DNA of 64,000 nucleotides from Acidobacteriota bacterium (GCA_028875725.1 JAPPCR010000006.1:1433786-1497785), one strand, 5' to 3'. Counted from the first letter of the stretch, positions 8,015 through 17,316 are shown. Notes: a model not told the origin generated them from the letters alone. Numbers and translations are program-made.

Positions 8015-9114
8015 GCGAGGGTCCCGCCAACCCGGGCAGCCGAGCCGACTTGCTGGTCGGCTGGGCGCTCGAAGCGGGGTTCGACCGCGCGGGCATCACC
8101 ACGCTGGAGCCGCAGGCCGGAACCGGTTCCGCCTTCCTGCGCAGGCTGGAACGGGGCCTCTTCGCCTCGATGGCCTGGCTCGGCCGCCGCCCGAACCGTC
8201 GGGTGGTCCCGGCAACGCTTCTCGACGGCGCCAGGTCGGCGCTCTGTGTCGCGCTGCACTACCACCCCCTGGAAGGGGAGCCGGAACCGGCGGGCGACCT
8301 GTGGCCACGGGTGGCGCGCTATGCCCGTGGCGACGACTACCACGACGTGATGGAGCGCAGGCTGCGGCGGCTCTCCACGCGTATCCGGGAGGCGTTCCCG
8401 GGTGCCGGCACTCGCCTCTACGTCGACACGGGGCCCGTGCTGGAACGGACCCTGGCGGCGCGGGCCGGCCTCGGCGCCGTGGCCAAGAACACCCAGTTGC
8501 TCGACCGGAGCGGCTCCTGGTTCCTGCTTGGTGAACTGTTCCTGACCCTGGAGCTCGAACCGAGCGAGCCGCTGGCGGAGGACCTCTGCGGAGACTGCCG
8601 GCGGTGCCTCGAGGCCTGTCCGACCGGAGCACTGCCGGAACCCTACGTGCTGGACGCGGAGCGATGCATCAGTTACTGGACGATCGAGCACCGCGGGGAG
8701 TTGCCGGAGAGGGCGCGGGCGATGGTCGGCGACTGGGTGTTCGGCTGCGACATCTGCCAGGAGGTCTGCCCCTGGAACCAGCACCGGGCGGCCCCCGTCG
8801 AACGGCAGCGGGTCGGACTCTTCGGGCTTCCGCCAGACCGCGCCGAACTGGACCTGGCCGCCCTCCTGTCGATCTCCGAGGACGGCTACCGCAACCGCTT
8901 CCGGCATAGCCCGATGAAGCGCGCGGGCAGGTCGGGCCTGCGACGCAACGCGGCCGTGGCGATGGGCAATCGGGCGGATCCGGCCTATGCCGCGGCCCTC
9001 GAACGGGCTCGGGAGAGCGACGATCCGGTCGTCGGCAGCCATGCGGACTGGTCGCTGCGTCGCTTGGCCGGGAACGGCGACGAGGGCCGTAAGTTGCTTG
9101 AAATCAGGGACTAA
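8011..9114 (+). CDS. queG: Epoxyqueuosine reductase
   Basis: A 367-residue QueG, the cobalamin- and Fe-S-dependent enzyme that makes queuosine from epoxyqueuosine in tRNA. Two 4Fe-4S ligand clusters are visible, CGDCRRCLEACP near residue 193 and CDICQEVCPWN near residue 246. The N-terminal region carries the family ARYARGDDYH motif, and the C-terminus is a short HEAT-like tail. It starts by a GTGA overlap with folA. No other queuosine genes are in the window. Confidence 0.95.
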   Translation: MSEGPANPGSRADLLVGWALEAGFDRAGITTLEPQAGTGSAFLRRLERGLFASMAWLGRRPNRRVVPATLLDGARSALCVALHYHPLEGEPEPAGDLWPRVARYARGDDYHDVMERRLRRLSTRIREAFPGAGTRLYVDTGPVLERTLAARAGLGAVAKNTQLLDRSGSWFLLGELFLTLELEPSEPLAEDLCGDCRRCLEACPTGALPEPYVLDAERCISYWTIEHRGELPERARAMVGDWVFGCDICQEVCPWNQHRAAPVERQRVGLFGLPPDRAELDLAALLSISEDGYRNRFRHSPMKRAGRSGLRRNAAVAMGNRADPAYAAALERARESDDPVVGSHADWSLRRLAGNGDEGRKLLEIRD

Positions 9115-9153
9115 GGGCGGTCGAATCGAGCCGCTTCGAGAACCTCCAAGCGG

Positions 9154-9182
9154 TTGACCACGTAGTGCCGCGTCCCTATACT
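9154..9182 (+). promoter_or_regulatory. Strong sigma-70-type promoter upstream of rpsA
   Basis: TTGACC (9154-9159) and TATACT (9177-9182) are 17 bp apart, five of six matches in each box. The predicted start near 9189 leaves a leader of about 130 nt before the rpsA ATG at 9322. That leader (9189-9321) has no gene; S1 controls its own translation through the leader in enterobacteria, so a regulatory role is possible here. Confidence 0.8.
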
Positions 9183-9321
9183 TGTTCGTCTGACCCCGGC
9201 GCCGGTTCGTCCTCAGGCGACTGCCAGTGGTGGTTCGTCCAGGGGTCGACTGTCGCCGCCCGAAGCACCTTGAAACGCCTACCGCTGCCGTCGAGACACT
9301 GCGGCGAGAACACAGGAACCC

Positions 9322-11334
9322 ATGGAACCCACTGAAGAACACACGACCAAGGCGCCTCCGCCGGAGGCGTCCTCCGCAAAGGCGCTTCCCCTGGAAGCGT
9401 CCCCAGCGGACGCGCTTCCCCCGGAAGCGCAGGCACAGGACGGGGACAATCTGTCCTACGAACAGCTCGTCGAGATGTACGACGACAGCATGCGGCATCT
9501 CAACGAAGGCGAGATCGTTGCGGGAACGGTGATCGCGATCACAGCCAACGACGTCGTCGTCGATGTCGGCTACAAGTCCGAGGGACTGGTACCGATTCAC
9601 GAGTTCACCTCTCGGGACGGCAAGCTCCAGATCAGCGTCGGCGACGAAGTCGAGGTCCTGCTCGAGCAGACGGAAGGTGCTGACGGGCATGTGATGCTCT
9701 CGAAGGTCAAGGCCGAACGCATGCGCATCTGGGCCCAGGTCGAGACGAGCTTCAAGGAAGGCAAGGTCATCAAGGGCCGTGTGATCGACCGGATCAAGGG
9801 AGGGCTGACGGTCGATGTCGGTCTGCGTGCCTTCCTGCCGGGTTCCCTGGTCGACATCAAGCCGGTCAAGTACCTCGAGTCGTTCAAGGGTGAGGAACTC
9901 GAGTTCAAGGTGATCAGCCTGGACCGTCGCCGCAACAACATCGTTCTGTCGCGCCGCGCGGTGCTCGAGAAGGAGTACGCCAAGAGGAAGGCCGAGACCC
10001 TGACGAAGTTGAAGGAGGGTGTGCGGCTACCGGGCGTGGTCAAGAACATCACCGACTATGGCGTGTTCGTGGACCTGGGCGGTATCGACGGCCTGCTCCA
10101 CATCACGGACATTTCCTGGGGCCGTGTGAACCATCCTTCGGAACACTTCGCCGTGGGCGACGAGGTCGAAGTCGTCGTTCTGCGCTTCGATCCCGAGACG
10201 GAGCGCGTCTCGCTCGGATTCAAGCAGACGACCGAGGATCCCTGGACTCTGGTCGACAAGAAGTACCCCCTGGGTTCACGGGTGCGGGGCCGGGTCGTCA
10301 GCCTGGTCGACTACGGCGCCTTCGTCGAACTCGAGGAGGGTGTCGAAGGCCTGGTCCATGTGAGCGAGATGTCGTGGACGAAGAAGGTCGTGCCGCCGTC
10401 GAAGATCGTCAGCGTCGGTCAGGAAGTCGACGCGATCGTGTCGGAACTCGACATGAGTCAGCGCCGGATCAGTCTTTCCTTGCGACAGGTCGAGTCGAAT
10501 CCCTGGGAGGATCTGGCGGCCCGCTTCCCGGTCGGCACGATCGTGGAGGGCCGCGTCAGGAACCTGACCGAGTTCGGGGCCTTCGTGGAGATCACGGAGG
10601 AGATCGACGGGCTGGTCCATGTCTCGGACATGAGTTGGACCAAGCGGGTCAAGCATCCGAGCGAAGTTCTCGCCAAGGGCGACGCCGTTCGGGCCCGGAT
10701 CACCAACATCGACGTCACGGGCCAACGGGTGTCCCTCTCGATCAAGGACTTCCTGCCGAACGAGTGGCAGGACTTCGTGGATGGCCACAGCGTCGGCGAC
10801 GACATCGTCGGCAGAGTGGTCAACGTGACGGACTTCGGGCTCTTCATCGACGTCTACGACGGGCTGGAAGGGCTGGCCCATGTCAGCGAAGTGGATGTTC
10901 CGGGGGGCAAGCTCGAGGACCACTACCGGATCGGTGAGTTCGTCCGTGCGCGGATCCTGCGCATCGAGGACGAGGACAAGAAGGTCGGGCTGACGTTGCG
11001 TGGCGTGACCGAGCTGAGCGACGAAGAGGCTGAGGAGCTGTCCGCGGAACGGGAGCGGAAGCTGGCCGAGGCCCGTGCCGCGGCGGCCGCGGCGGAGGAA
11101 GAAGCCGAGGAGGACGCCGAGGAAGAGGACGTCGCCAGCGAGGTCGAGGCGTCCGAGGCGGAAGAGCCGGCGGAAGCGGCCACGGAGGACGGTGCCGAGG
11201 ACATCGCGGAGATGAGCGCGGCCCCTGCGGAGAGTGATGAAGTTGAAGAGGCCGACGAGGCGGCCGACGAGGCCGGGCCGGAAGCCGCCGCCAGCGAGAG
11301 TCCGTCGGACGAGGAACCGGAGGGGACCGGCTAG
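9322..11334 (+). CDS. rpsA: 30S ribosomal protein S1
   Basis: A 670-residue S1 that helps mRNAs with weak or structured leaders onto the ribosome. Six S1/OB domains are visible, starting at about residues 70, 157, 233, 320, 407 and 494; the last four carry the HxS signature (GLLHITDISW, GLVHVSEMSW, GLVHVSDMSW, GLAHVSEVDV). It is longer than the ~557-residue E. coli protein. The N-terminus has a Pro/Glu/Ala-rich stretch built of ten-residue repeats, and the C-terminus is a ~100-residue acidic Ala/Glu/Asp tail. HU follows 30 bp downstream. Confidence 0.97.
   Translation: MEPTEEHTTKAPPPEASSAKALPLEASPADALPPEAQAQDGDNLSYEQLVEMYDDSMRHLNEGEIVAGTVIAITANDVVVDVGYKSEGLVPIHEFTSRDGKLQISVGDEVEVLLEQTEGADGHVMLSKVKAERMRIWAQVETSFKEGKVIKGRVIDRIKGGLTVDVGLRAFLPGSLVDIKPVKYLESFKGEELEFKVISLDRRRNNIVLSRRAVLEKEYAKRKAETLTKLKEGVRLPGVVKNITDYGVFVDLGGIDGLLHITDISWGRVNHPSEHFAVGDEVEVVVLRFDPETERVSLGFKQTTEDPWTLVDKKYPLGSRVRGRVVSLVDYGAFVELEEGVEGLVHVSEMSWTKKVVPPSKIVSVGQEVDAIVSELDMSQRRISLSLRQVESNPWEDLAARFPVGTIVEGRVRNLTEFGAFVEITEEIDGLVHVSDMSWTKRVKHPSEVLAKGDAVRARITNIDVTGQRVSLSIKDFLPNEWQDFVDGHSVGDDIVGRVVNVTDFGLFIDVYDGLEGLAHVSEVDVPGGKLEDHYRIGEFVRARILRIEDEDKKVGLTLRGVTELSDEEAEELSAERERKLAEARAAAAAAEEEAEEDAEEEDVASEVEASEAEEPAEAATEDGAEDIAEMSAAPAESDEVEEADEAADEAGPEAAASESPSDEEPEGTG
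9353..9430 (+). repeat. Three 30-bp tandem repeats, each a perfect hairpin, inside the start of rpsA
   Basis: Hairpins occur at 9353-9369, 9383-9399 and 9412-9430, exactly 30 bp apart. Their arms are CGCCTCC/GGAGGCG, CGCTTCC/GGAAGCG and GCGCTTCC/GGAAGCGC, so a C/T change on one side is matched by G/A on the other. The encoded peptide repeats are about ALPLEASPAD. Confidence 0.8.
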
Positions 11335-11364
11335 GACCTGTTGGATCTGTGGGAGGAGCCGAGA

Positions 11365-11688
11365 ATGAAAGACGCGATCCAGTTCCCTTCCGACATCCGC
11401 CACGGCGTGACGAAGGCCCAGTTGGTCGAGGAGGTCGCCCGTAGCGCCAACCTCACCAAGAAGGACGCCGAGGTCATCGTCAGCACGGTCTTCGAGAGCA
11501 TCGTCGACTCCCTGAAGGACGGGGACAAGATCGAGCTCCGCGGATTCGGGAGCTTCCGCATTCGGGAACGGGGGTCCCGGATCGGCCGGAATCCGAAGAC
11601 AGGCGCCCGCGTCGACGTCCCGTCCAAGAAGATCCCCTACTTCAAGCCAGGCAAGGAACTCAGGGAACGTCTCAACTCGGACGAGTAG
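11365..11688 (+). CDS. HU/IHF-family nucleoid DNA-binding protein
   Basis: A histone-like dimer that bends DNA. The ATG at 11365, six bases after GGGAGGAG, gives 107 residues; the canonical HU start would be the GTG at 11407 (VTKAQLVEEVARS), so this form has a 14-residue N-terminal extension. The DNA-binding arm is GFGSFRIRERGSRIGRNPKT and the C-terminus is VPYFKPGKELRE-like (KKIPYFKPGKELRERL). The gene lies directly behind rpsA, an order seen with ihfB in proteobacteria. Confidence 0.94.
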   Translation: MKDAIQFPSDIRHGVTKAQLVEEVARSANLTKKDAEVIVSTVFESIVDSLKDGDKIELRGFGSFRIRERGSRIGRNPKTGARVDVPSKKIPYFKPGKELRERLNSDE

Positions 11689-11722
11689 GGCCGTCCGGGG
11701 CTGAGAGAAGCAGCCAGGTCCC

Positions 11723-12163
11723 GTGGCCGAGCCCGCCGCCGCGCAACGCATGACGACGACTCCGCCTCCTGCCGGCTCCCCTCCGCAACCTCTGGGACTC
11801 GTCCGGCAGATTGTGGTCGCGGTCGCGGCCTGGGCCGTGCCCGGGTCCGGTCACCTGTTGCTGAGGAAACCCCGCCGGGCCGTCGTTGTCTGCGGCGTGG
11901 TCCTGTTCTCCTTCCTGTTCGGGTGCTGGTTGCGTGGCCATCTCTACGTCGTCATTCCCGAGCAGCCGCTCAGTCGCCTTGCAACGCTGAGTTCGATGGG
12001 CGCCGGGGCTCCCTACTTTCTCGCCCGCTACGTGGTGGAGTACGAAGGCGACATCCTCACTTCGACCTTCGAGTACGGCAAGGCATTCCTGCTCACCGCC
12101 GGTCTTCTGAATCTGCTCGCCGTACTCGACGCCTGGGACATCGCCAGCGGCTCGAAGGACTGA
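11723..12163 (+). CDS. Small membrane protein, DUF6677-like
   Basis: A 146-residue protein with a Pro-rich cytoplasmic N-terminus and three hydrophobic segments (about residues 27-45, 50-68 and 122-140). The motif WAVPGSGHLLLRKPRRA resembles small membrane proteins often annotated DUF6677 in Acidobacteriota; that name is from memory. A GTG at 11723 is used, and the ATG at 11750 is an alternative. It sits four bases before another small membrane protein and lpxB, so it may be an envelope factor. No function can be given. Confidence 0.65.
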   Translation: MAEPAAAQRMTTTPPPAGSPPQPLGLVRQIVVAVAAWAVPGSGHLLLRKPRRAVVVCGVVLFSFLFGCWLRGHLYVVIPEQPLSRLATLSSMGAGAPYFLARYVVEYEGDILTSTFEYGKAFLLTAGLLNLLAVLDAWDIASGSKD

Positions 12164-12167
12164 ACCA

Positions 12168-12365
12168 GTGCTGACCAGTCACTTTACCCTGATGGTGATC
12201 TACGCGCTGCAGGTCAGCCTGTTCTTTGCCGTGCTCTGGCGGCGGCGATTCAGGGACAGGGCGCGGCTCTTCCTGCAGATGATGATCGGCATGGTCGGCG
12301 GGGGCCTGGTGCTCGCCTGGTTGATGTTCCCGTTTCCATGGTCGCCGCCAACGCCGATTCCCTGA
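12168..12365 (+). CDS. Small two-segment membrane protein
   Basis: A 65-residue frame begins at a GTG four bases after the previous stop and overlaps the start of lpxB by 28 bp. Two hydrophobic helices (residues 6-23 and 37-55) flank a short Arg-rich loop, WRRRFRDRARL. No family was recognised. Position and coupling suggest it is translated with its neighbours. Confidence 0.5.
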   Translation: MLTSHFTLMVIYALQVSLFFAVLWRRRFRDRARLFLQMMIGMVGGGLVLAWLMFPFPWSPPTPIP

Positions 12366-13552
12366 GCGTTCTGATCTCCGCCGGCGAGGCATCGGGCGAC
12401 CGTCATGCCGCGGGCCTCATGGAGGCGGCGGCCCGTCTGACCGGGGACCGAGGGCGAATCCGCTTCTTCGGGCTCGGTGGCGACGCGATGGCAGCGGCCG
12501 GCCTGGAGCCGGTCGCCCACAGCGACGAGGTCGCGGTCGTCGGCATAGCCGAGGTTGCCCGCGAACTGCCGCGCATCCGGCGCGTGTTCCGCAAGCTGTT
12601 GCTGGCTTCCGAGACGCGCCGGCCGAGCCTGGCCGTCCTGGTTGATTTCCCCGACTTCAACCTGAGGTTGGCCCGTCGCCTGCGCCGCCGTGGCATACCG
12701 GTTCTGTACTACGTGTCGCCCCAGGTGTGGGCATGGCGGCGGCGGCGCGTACGGACGATCTCGCGCCTCGTCGACCGGATGCTCGTGCTCTTTCCGTTCG
12801 AGGTCGAGGTGTACCGGGGACATGAACTCCACGTGGATCACGTGGGGCACCCCCTGGTCGACGACGTACCGGAGCTCGAATCGGCATGGGACCGGCAGGA
12901 AGGCGTTCCGGAGCGGCCGATGCTGGCGCTTCTTCCGGGCTCCCGCAACAGCGAGGTTCTGCGGATCCTGCCGCCCATGCTGCGAGCGGCCGCGGAGCTG
13001 GTCGGGACGGCGGAACGCGCCGGCCGCGTTCGTCTGATTCTGGCGCCCACGGTTGACGAGGCACTCGTGCGGCGCCTGATCGCCAGCGGGCCTCTGGACG
13101 GCGACGAACTGGACGTTGTGCGTGCCGACCGGTTCGCCGCGGTCGCCGGTTCCCACTTCGCGTTCTGCGCCTCCGGAACGGCCACTCTCGAGGTCGGGCT
13201 TCTCGGAACGCCGATGATCGTGGTCTACCGGGTATCCCCGCTGACCTACGCGGTTGGACGTCTCCTGGTCGACCTGCCGTTCGTCAGCCTCGTCAACCTG
13301 GTGCTCGGCCGCCAGGTCGTGCCCGAGTTGCTGCAGGCGGAGGCGGATCACGAACGGATGGCTGCTGCCGCGTCCAGGCTGCTGAGCCGTCGAAACCGCA
13401 TCGATGCCATGCGCGCGGCGCTGGCCGAACTGAGGCCGGCCCTGGGCGAGTCCGGAGCGAGCGAGCGAGCGGCCGGCTGCCTGCTCGAGGAACTGGGACT
13501 CCTGGAAGAGCCGGGCGAGCGCCGGGGGCGTGAAGGGGCAACTCGCCGGTGA
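12338..13552 (+). CDS. lpxB: Lipid-A-disaccharide synthase
   Basis: A 404-residue LpxB, a GT19 enzyme that joins UDP-2,3-diacylglucosamine and lipid X into the lipid A disaccharide at the inner membrane. Signatures are SAGEASGDRHAAGLM at the N-terminus, YYVSPQVWAWRRRR, LALLPGSRNSEVLRILPPML and CASGTATLEVGLLGTPMIVVYR. It shows that the organism makes an outer membrane with lipopolysaccharide. It ends in a GTGA overlap with the YicC-family gene. Confidence 0.97.
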   Translation: MVAANADSLSVLISAGEASGDRHAAGLMEAAARLTGDRGRIRFFGLGGDAMAAAGLEPVAHSDEVAVVGIAEVARELPRIRRVFRKLLLASETRRPSLAVLVDFPDFNLRLARRLRRRGIPVLYYVSPQVWAWRRRRVRTISRLVDRMLVLFPFEVEVYRGHELHVDHVGHPLVDDVPELESAWDRQEGVPERPMLALLPGSRNSEVLRILPPMLRAAAELVGTAERAGRVRLILAPTVDEALVRRLIASGPLDGDELDVVRADRFAAVAGSHFAFCASGTATLEVGLLGTPMIVVYRVSPLTYAVGRLLVDLPFVSLVNLVLGRQVVPELLQAEADHERMAAAASRLLSRRNRIDAMRAALAELRPALGESGASERAAGCLLEELGLLEEPGERRGREGATRR

Positions 13553-14427
13553 GAAGCATGACCGGCTACGGCGAGGCGACGGCAACCGTCCGCGGCCATC
13601 GGGTGACGGTCACGGCGCGGTCCGTGAACCACCGCAACCTGGATGTCGTCGTACGGGTGCGGAGCCCGTTCAGGACCCTCGAACACGAACTGCGGACCGC
13701 AGTCGCCGCCGAGGTCCGGCGTGGTCGGGTGGAGATCGGGGTCGAGATCGAGTCGACACGGGACACGGCCGGGTTCGACGAGACGGACGCGGCCGTGGAA
13801 CGGCTGCAGCAGACCGTGCGGCGCTGGCGCCGACGGGGAATCGTCACTTCGGGGTTGAGCGCCGGGGAGCTCGTCTCCGCGGTCCGGGCACTCCGGGCGG
13901 AATCCGGAGTCGGTGCGGCCGGTCCGGAAGAGCGAGCGTTGGTGATGGAAACGTGCCGGCGCGCGATCGCGGCTCTGGTGGTCGAACGGGAACGGGAAGG
14001 GCAGGTTCTGGCCGGCTCGCTGAACGGGAATCTGGTTTCCCTGCGCGCCTGTGTCGGTGCTCTGGCGGCGCGCCGGAGCGAGGTCATCGGACAGGCGACC
14101 GGAGAACTCGAGCGTCGGATCGGGGAACTGCTGGGAGTGGGCGACCCGCTCGACCCGGCTCGCCTGGTGCAGGAGGTCGCTCTGCTAGTGGAGCGTAGTG
14201 ACACCGCCGAGGAGCTGGAGCGCCTCGATGGCCATCTCGAGGGTTTCGAGACGGCGATGAAGGAGGGGAGCCCGGTCGGGAGGCGGCTCGTGTTCCTGAG
14301 CCAGGAGATCCTGCGGGAACTGAACACGGTCGGCTCGAAGTGCCGCGATCTCGAGATGCAGCGAGGCGTGGTCGAAGGTAAGGTGCTGTGCGAGCAGTTG
14401 CGCGAACAGGCGCAGAATGTCGAATGA
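13549..14427 (+). CDS. YicC-family endoribonuclease
   Basis: A 292-residue member of the YicC/YloC family, shown in E. coli to be an RNase acting on small RNAs. The GTG at 13549 gives MRSMTGYGEA, matching the conserved start. The C-terminal DUF1732 block is visible as GRRLVFLSQEILRELNTVGSKC. It overlaps lpxB by four and gmk by eleven bases. The yicC-gmk-rpoZ order is widespread in bacteria. Confidence 0.93.
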   Translation: MRSMTGYGEATATVRGHRVTVTARSVNHRNLDVVVRVRSPFRTLEHELRTAVAAEVRRGRVEIGVEIESTRDTAGFDETDAAVERLQQTVRRWRRRGIVTSGLSAGELVSAVRALRAESGVGAAGPEERALVMETCRRAIAALVVEREREGQVLAGSLNGNLVSLRACVGALAARRSEVIGQATGELERRIGELLGVGDPLDPARLVQEVALLVERSDTAEELERLDGHLEGFETAMKEGSPVGRRLVFLSQEILRELNTVGSKCRDLEMQRGVVEGKVLCEQLREQAQNVE

Positions 14428-15136
14428 CTGCGGGCAGATGAAGGGCGTGGACAGAGAACCGGACGCCGGGGAGGAGCCGGTCGTGCCCAGGGGTGAGTTG
14501 TTCATTCTCTCGGCGCCGTCAGGCGCCGGCAAGACCACCCTGGTCCACCACGCCATGACGCTCGTCGACGGTGTCGAGTTCTCGATCAGCCACACGACCC
14601 GTCGGCCCCGCGAGAACGAGCGGGACGGGGACGACTACCACTTCATTGATCGGGCGACGTTCGACCGGATGGTGGCCGATGGCCGGTTCCTGGAGTGGGC
14701 GGAGGTTCACGGCAATCGCTACGGCACGGCGGTGGACGAGGTGCTGCCGCGCGTCGAGCGAGGAGTCGACGTCCTACTCGACATCGACGTGCAGGGCGCT
14801 AAGCAGGTGATGTCACGGCCGGGCGGCGCCGCTGGCGCGCTCCGAACGGCAGTCTGGGGGATCTTCGTCATGCCGCCCAGCTACGAGGCGCTCGTCTCGC
14901 GGCTACGGGGGCGGGACCTGGACGACGCGCCCGAGATCGCGCAGCGTCTGGCCGGTTCGCTGGCCGAGGTGGACCGGGTCCGGGACTACGACTATGTTAT
15001 TGTCAATGATCGCGCTGAGGCGGCCAGCAGGATCTTGGCAGCCATCATTCTCGAGAAACGACAGCGAAGGGGGCGGATGCAAGAACGCGTCGACCGCGTT
15101 CTCGCGGACTTTCATGCACATGGAACGTATTCCTGA
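14417..15136 (+). CDS. gmk: Guanylate kinase
   Basis: A 239-residue kinase phosphorylating GMP to GDP with ATP. It has a ~25-residue N-terminal extension before the core, the P-loop SAPSGAGKTTL, the GMP-binding SHTTRRPRENERDGDDYHF, and the lid DIDVQGAKQV. The C-terminus overlaps the rpoZ start by 17 bp. Confidence 0.97.
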   Translation: MSNDCGQMKGVDREPDAGEEPVVPRGELFILSAPSGAGKTTLVHHAMTLVDGVEFSISHTTRRPRENERDGDDYHFIDRATFDRMVADGRFLEWAEVHGNRYGTAVDEVLPRVERGVDVLLDIDVQGAKQVMSRPGGAAGALRTAVWGIFVMPPSYEALVSRLRGRDLDDAPEIAQRLAGSLAEVDRVRDYDYVIVNDRAEAASRILAAIILEKRQRRGRMQERVDRVLADFHAHGTYS

Positions 15137-15386
15137 GAAGATCGACAGCAAGTTCCGGTACGTGCTCCTGGCCGCGCGGCGAGCCGAGCAACTGATCCGG
15201 GGGGCTCCGGAACGGATGCAGCGGGAAAGCCCGAAGTTCGCCCGGCATGCGATGAAGGAGATCGCGAACGAGCTCGTCGACTGGGACTACGGCGAAGCGC
15301 CCGAATCCGCGGACGCGGACGGCGCTGACGAGGATGGAGCGGACGCGGAGAACGGCGGTCTGAGTCCTCCCAGCACCGTCAACTAG
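15120..15386 (+). CDS. rpoZ: RNA polymerase omega subunit
   Basis: An 88-residue omega subunit, which helps fold and assemble beta-prime. The ATG at 15120 lies inside the end of gmk. The family core is IPEKIDSKFRYVLLAARRAEQL and KFARHAMKEIANE, followed by an acidic Asp/Ala-rich tail. The gmk-rpoZ-coaBC order is common in bacteria and supports the call. Confidence 0.92.
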   Translation: MERIPEKIDSKFRYVLLAARRAEQLIRGAPERMQRESPKFARHAMKEIANELVDWDYGEAPESADADGADEDGADAENGGLSPPSTVN

Positions 15387-15398
15387 GGACCGTCCCGC

Positions 15399-16631
15399 GT
15401 GCCTGAACGGGCGGCCAGGGTCCTCCTGGGGATCACCGGCGGCATCGCCGCCTACAAGGGCGCTTATCTGGTCCGTCGCCTGCGGGAGCACGGCCTCGAA
15501 GTACGCTGTGCGCCAACCTTGGCTGCCGAGAGTTTCGTCTCGCCCTTGACCCTGGAGGTGCTGAGCGGTGGTCGCGTCTACGGTCAGGAGTACCTGGCAC
15601 GCGACGGCGGCGCCGACGGCGCGGAGTTGCACGTCGAGGCCGCGCAGTGGGCCGACCTGCTCTGCGTCGCGCCGGCGACCGCGAATACGCTGGCCCGCTT
15701 GGCGCTGGGCCTGGCGGACGACTTCCTGAGTACGACCGCGCTGATGTTCGAAGGGCCGGTGGTTGTCGCTCCGGCCATGCATGACGCCATGTGGCGGAAG
15801 GCGGCGGTCGAGGCCCGCGTCGCCACTCTGCTCGGCCGTGGCGTGGAGGTGGTCGGTCCGGTCGAGGGCGTACTGGCTTCAGGTGAGCGGGGCTGGGGCC
15901 GCATGGCCGAGCCGGAGGCGATCGTCGATGTCGTTTGCCGGGTCCTTGACCTGCCCGAGGCGGGCGACGACGCGTTCACGAGCCCGCTCGCCGGCAGGAA
16001 AGTCGTCATCACTGCCGGGCCGACCTACGAGGCGATCGACCCGGTGCGCTTCCTGGGCAATCGATCGAGCGGCCGCATGGGGTTCGCGCTGGCGCGCCAG
16101 GCGGCGATCCGTGGCGCCCGGGTCAGGCTGATTGCCGGTCCCGTGAAGCTCGAGACGCCCGCAGGCGTGGAACGCGTCGACGTCGTCTCGGCCGCCGAGA
16201 TGGAGACGGCGCTCCACGAGGCGGCGCACGACGCGGACCTTGTGGTCATGGCGGCCGCTGTCGCCGACTACCGGCCCCGGGAGCGTGCCGAGCAGAAGCT
16301 GAAGAAGTCGGGCGGAGACGGCCTGGTGCTGGAGCTCGCACAGAATCCGGACCTGCTGGCCGGTCTGGCGGCCGTGGCGTCGCGGGCGCTGCGCGTCGGT
16401 TTCGCCGCGGAGACCGAACACCTGGAGCGCTCGGCTCAGGACAAGCTGAAGGCCAAGGGGGCGCACTGGATCGTCGCCAACGACGTGTCCCGCCCGGACA
16501 TCGGTTTCGAGTCCGCCGACAACGAAGTCGTGGCCTTTGGTGCGAAAGGGGAAGTCGAGCGGTTCCCGAAGCAGTCCAAGGATGAACTGGCAGGACGGCT
16601 GCTGGAGCTGTTTGCAGCAGAGGCGACGTGA
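15399..16631 (+). CDS. coaBC: Bifunctional phosphopantothenoylcysteine decarboxylase / phosphopantothenate-cysteine ligase
   Basis: A 410-residue two-domain enzyme that makes 4'-phosphopantetheine for coenzyme A. The FMN-dependent CoaC domain (about 1-185) has LLGITGGIAAYKGAYLVRRL and APAMHDAMW. The CoaB domain (about 195-405) has TAGPTYEAIDPVRFLGNRSSG and the VVMAAAVADYRP block. GTG start; its stop overlaps the GTG of the next gene. Confidence 0.97.
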   Translation: MPERAARVLLGITGGIAAYKGAYLVRRLREHGLEVRCAPTLAAESFVSPLTLEVLSGGRVYGQEYLARDGGADGAELHVEAAQWADLLCVAPATANTLARLALGLADDFLSTTALMFEGPVVVAPAMHDAMWRKAAVEARVATLLGRGVEVVGPVEGVLASGERGWGRMAEPEAIVDVVCRVLDLPEAGDDAFTSPLAGRKVVITAGPTYEAIDPVRFLGNRSSGRMGFALARQAAIRGARVRLIAGPVKLETPAGVERVDVVSAAEMETALHEAAHDADLVVMAAAVADYRPRERAEQKLKKSGGDGLVLELAQNPDLLAGLAAVASRALRVGFAAETEHLERSAQDKLKAKGAHWIVANDVSRPDIGFESADNEVVAFGAKGEVERFPKQSKDELAGRLLELFAAEAT

Positions 16632-17305
16632 ACCGGAACCGCCTGCCGATTCCGCAGGAGATCGGTCTGCTGCGGGATCTGGGCTTCACGGACGCCTATC
16701 CGCCGGCGCCGTCGTCGGAGCCAGCGGGGACCGGGGGACGTCTGGAGCGCCTGCTGGCGGTCGCCGAGGAGGCCCGTGGCTGCACGGCCTGTGGCCTGTG
16801 CAGGACGCGGAATACGGTCGTTTTCGGCGATGGTGACGGTGAGGCAGATCTGATGTTCGTGGGCGAGGGCCCGGGCGCGCAGGAGGACCGGCAGGGCCTG
16901 CCGTTCGTGGGGCCGGCGGGCCAGCTCTTGACGAAGATCATCCAGGCCATCGACCTGCGGCGCGAGGACGTCTACATCACGAACGTCGTGAAGTGCAGAC
17001 CCCCGAACAACCGGGATCCGCAGCCTGACGAAACGGCGGCCTGCCGTTCCTTTCTCGATCGCCAGATCGAACTCATCGCCCCCCGCGTGATCGTCGCCCT
17101 GGGGCGGGTAGCGGCGCAGCTTCTGCTGGGGACGAAGACCTCGTTGGGGCGCCTGCGGGGGACCTGGCACGAAGCTGGAGGCGTGCCGGTCCGGGTCACC
17201 TATCACCCGGCTTTCCTGCTTCGGGATCCTTCGTACAAACGGGCCACCTGGGAGGACATGCAGATCGTTCGCGATCGGCTGCTCGGCGCCGACGGGGAGG
17301 AGTAG
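16628..17305 (+). CDS. Type IV (family 4) uracil-DNA glycosylase
   Basis: A 225-residue Fe-S uracil-DNA glycosylase that starts base-excision repair of deaminated cytosine. The four 4Fe-4S ligands are C52, C55, C123 and C139. The catalytic motif is GEGPGAQEDRQGLPFVG and the C-terminal substrate motif is VTYHPAFLLRDPS. It starts by GTGA overlap with coaBC. Confidence 0.94.
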   Translation: MNRNRLPIPQEIGLLRDLGFTDAYPPAPSSEPAGTGGRLERLLAVAEEARGCTACGLCRTRNTVVFGDGDGEADLMFVGEGPGAQEDRQGLPFVGPAGQLLTKIIQAIDLRREDVYITNVVKCRPPNNRDPQPDETAACRSFLDRQIELIAPRVIVALGRVAAQLLLGTKTSLGRLRGTWHEAGGVPVRVTYHPAFLLRDPSYKRATWEDMQIVRDRLLGADGEE

Positions 17306-17316
17306 TCTTCGCTACC

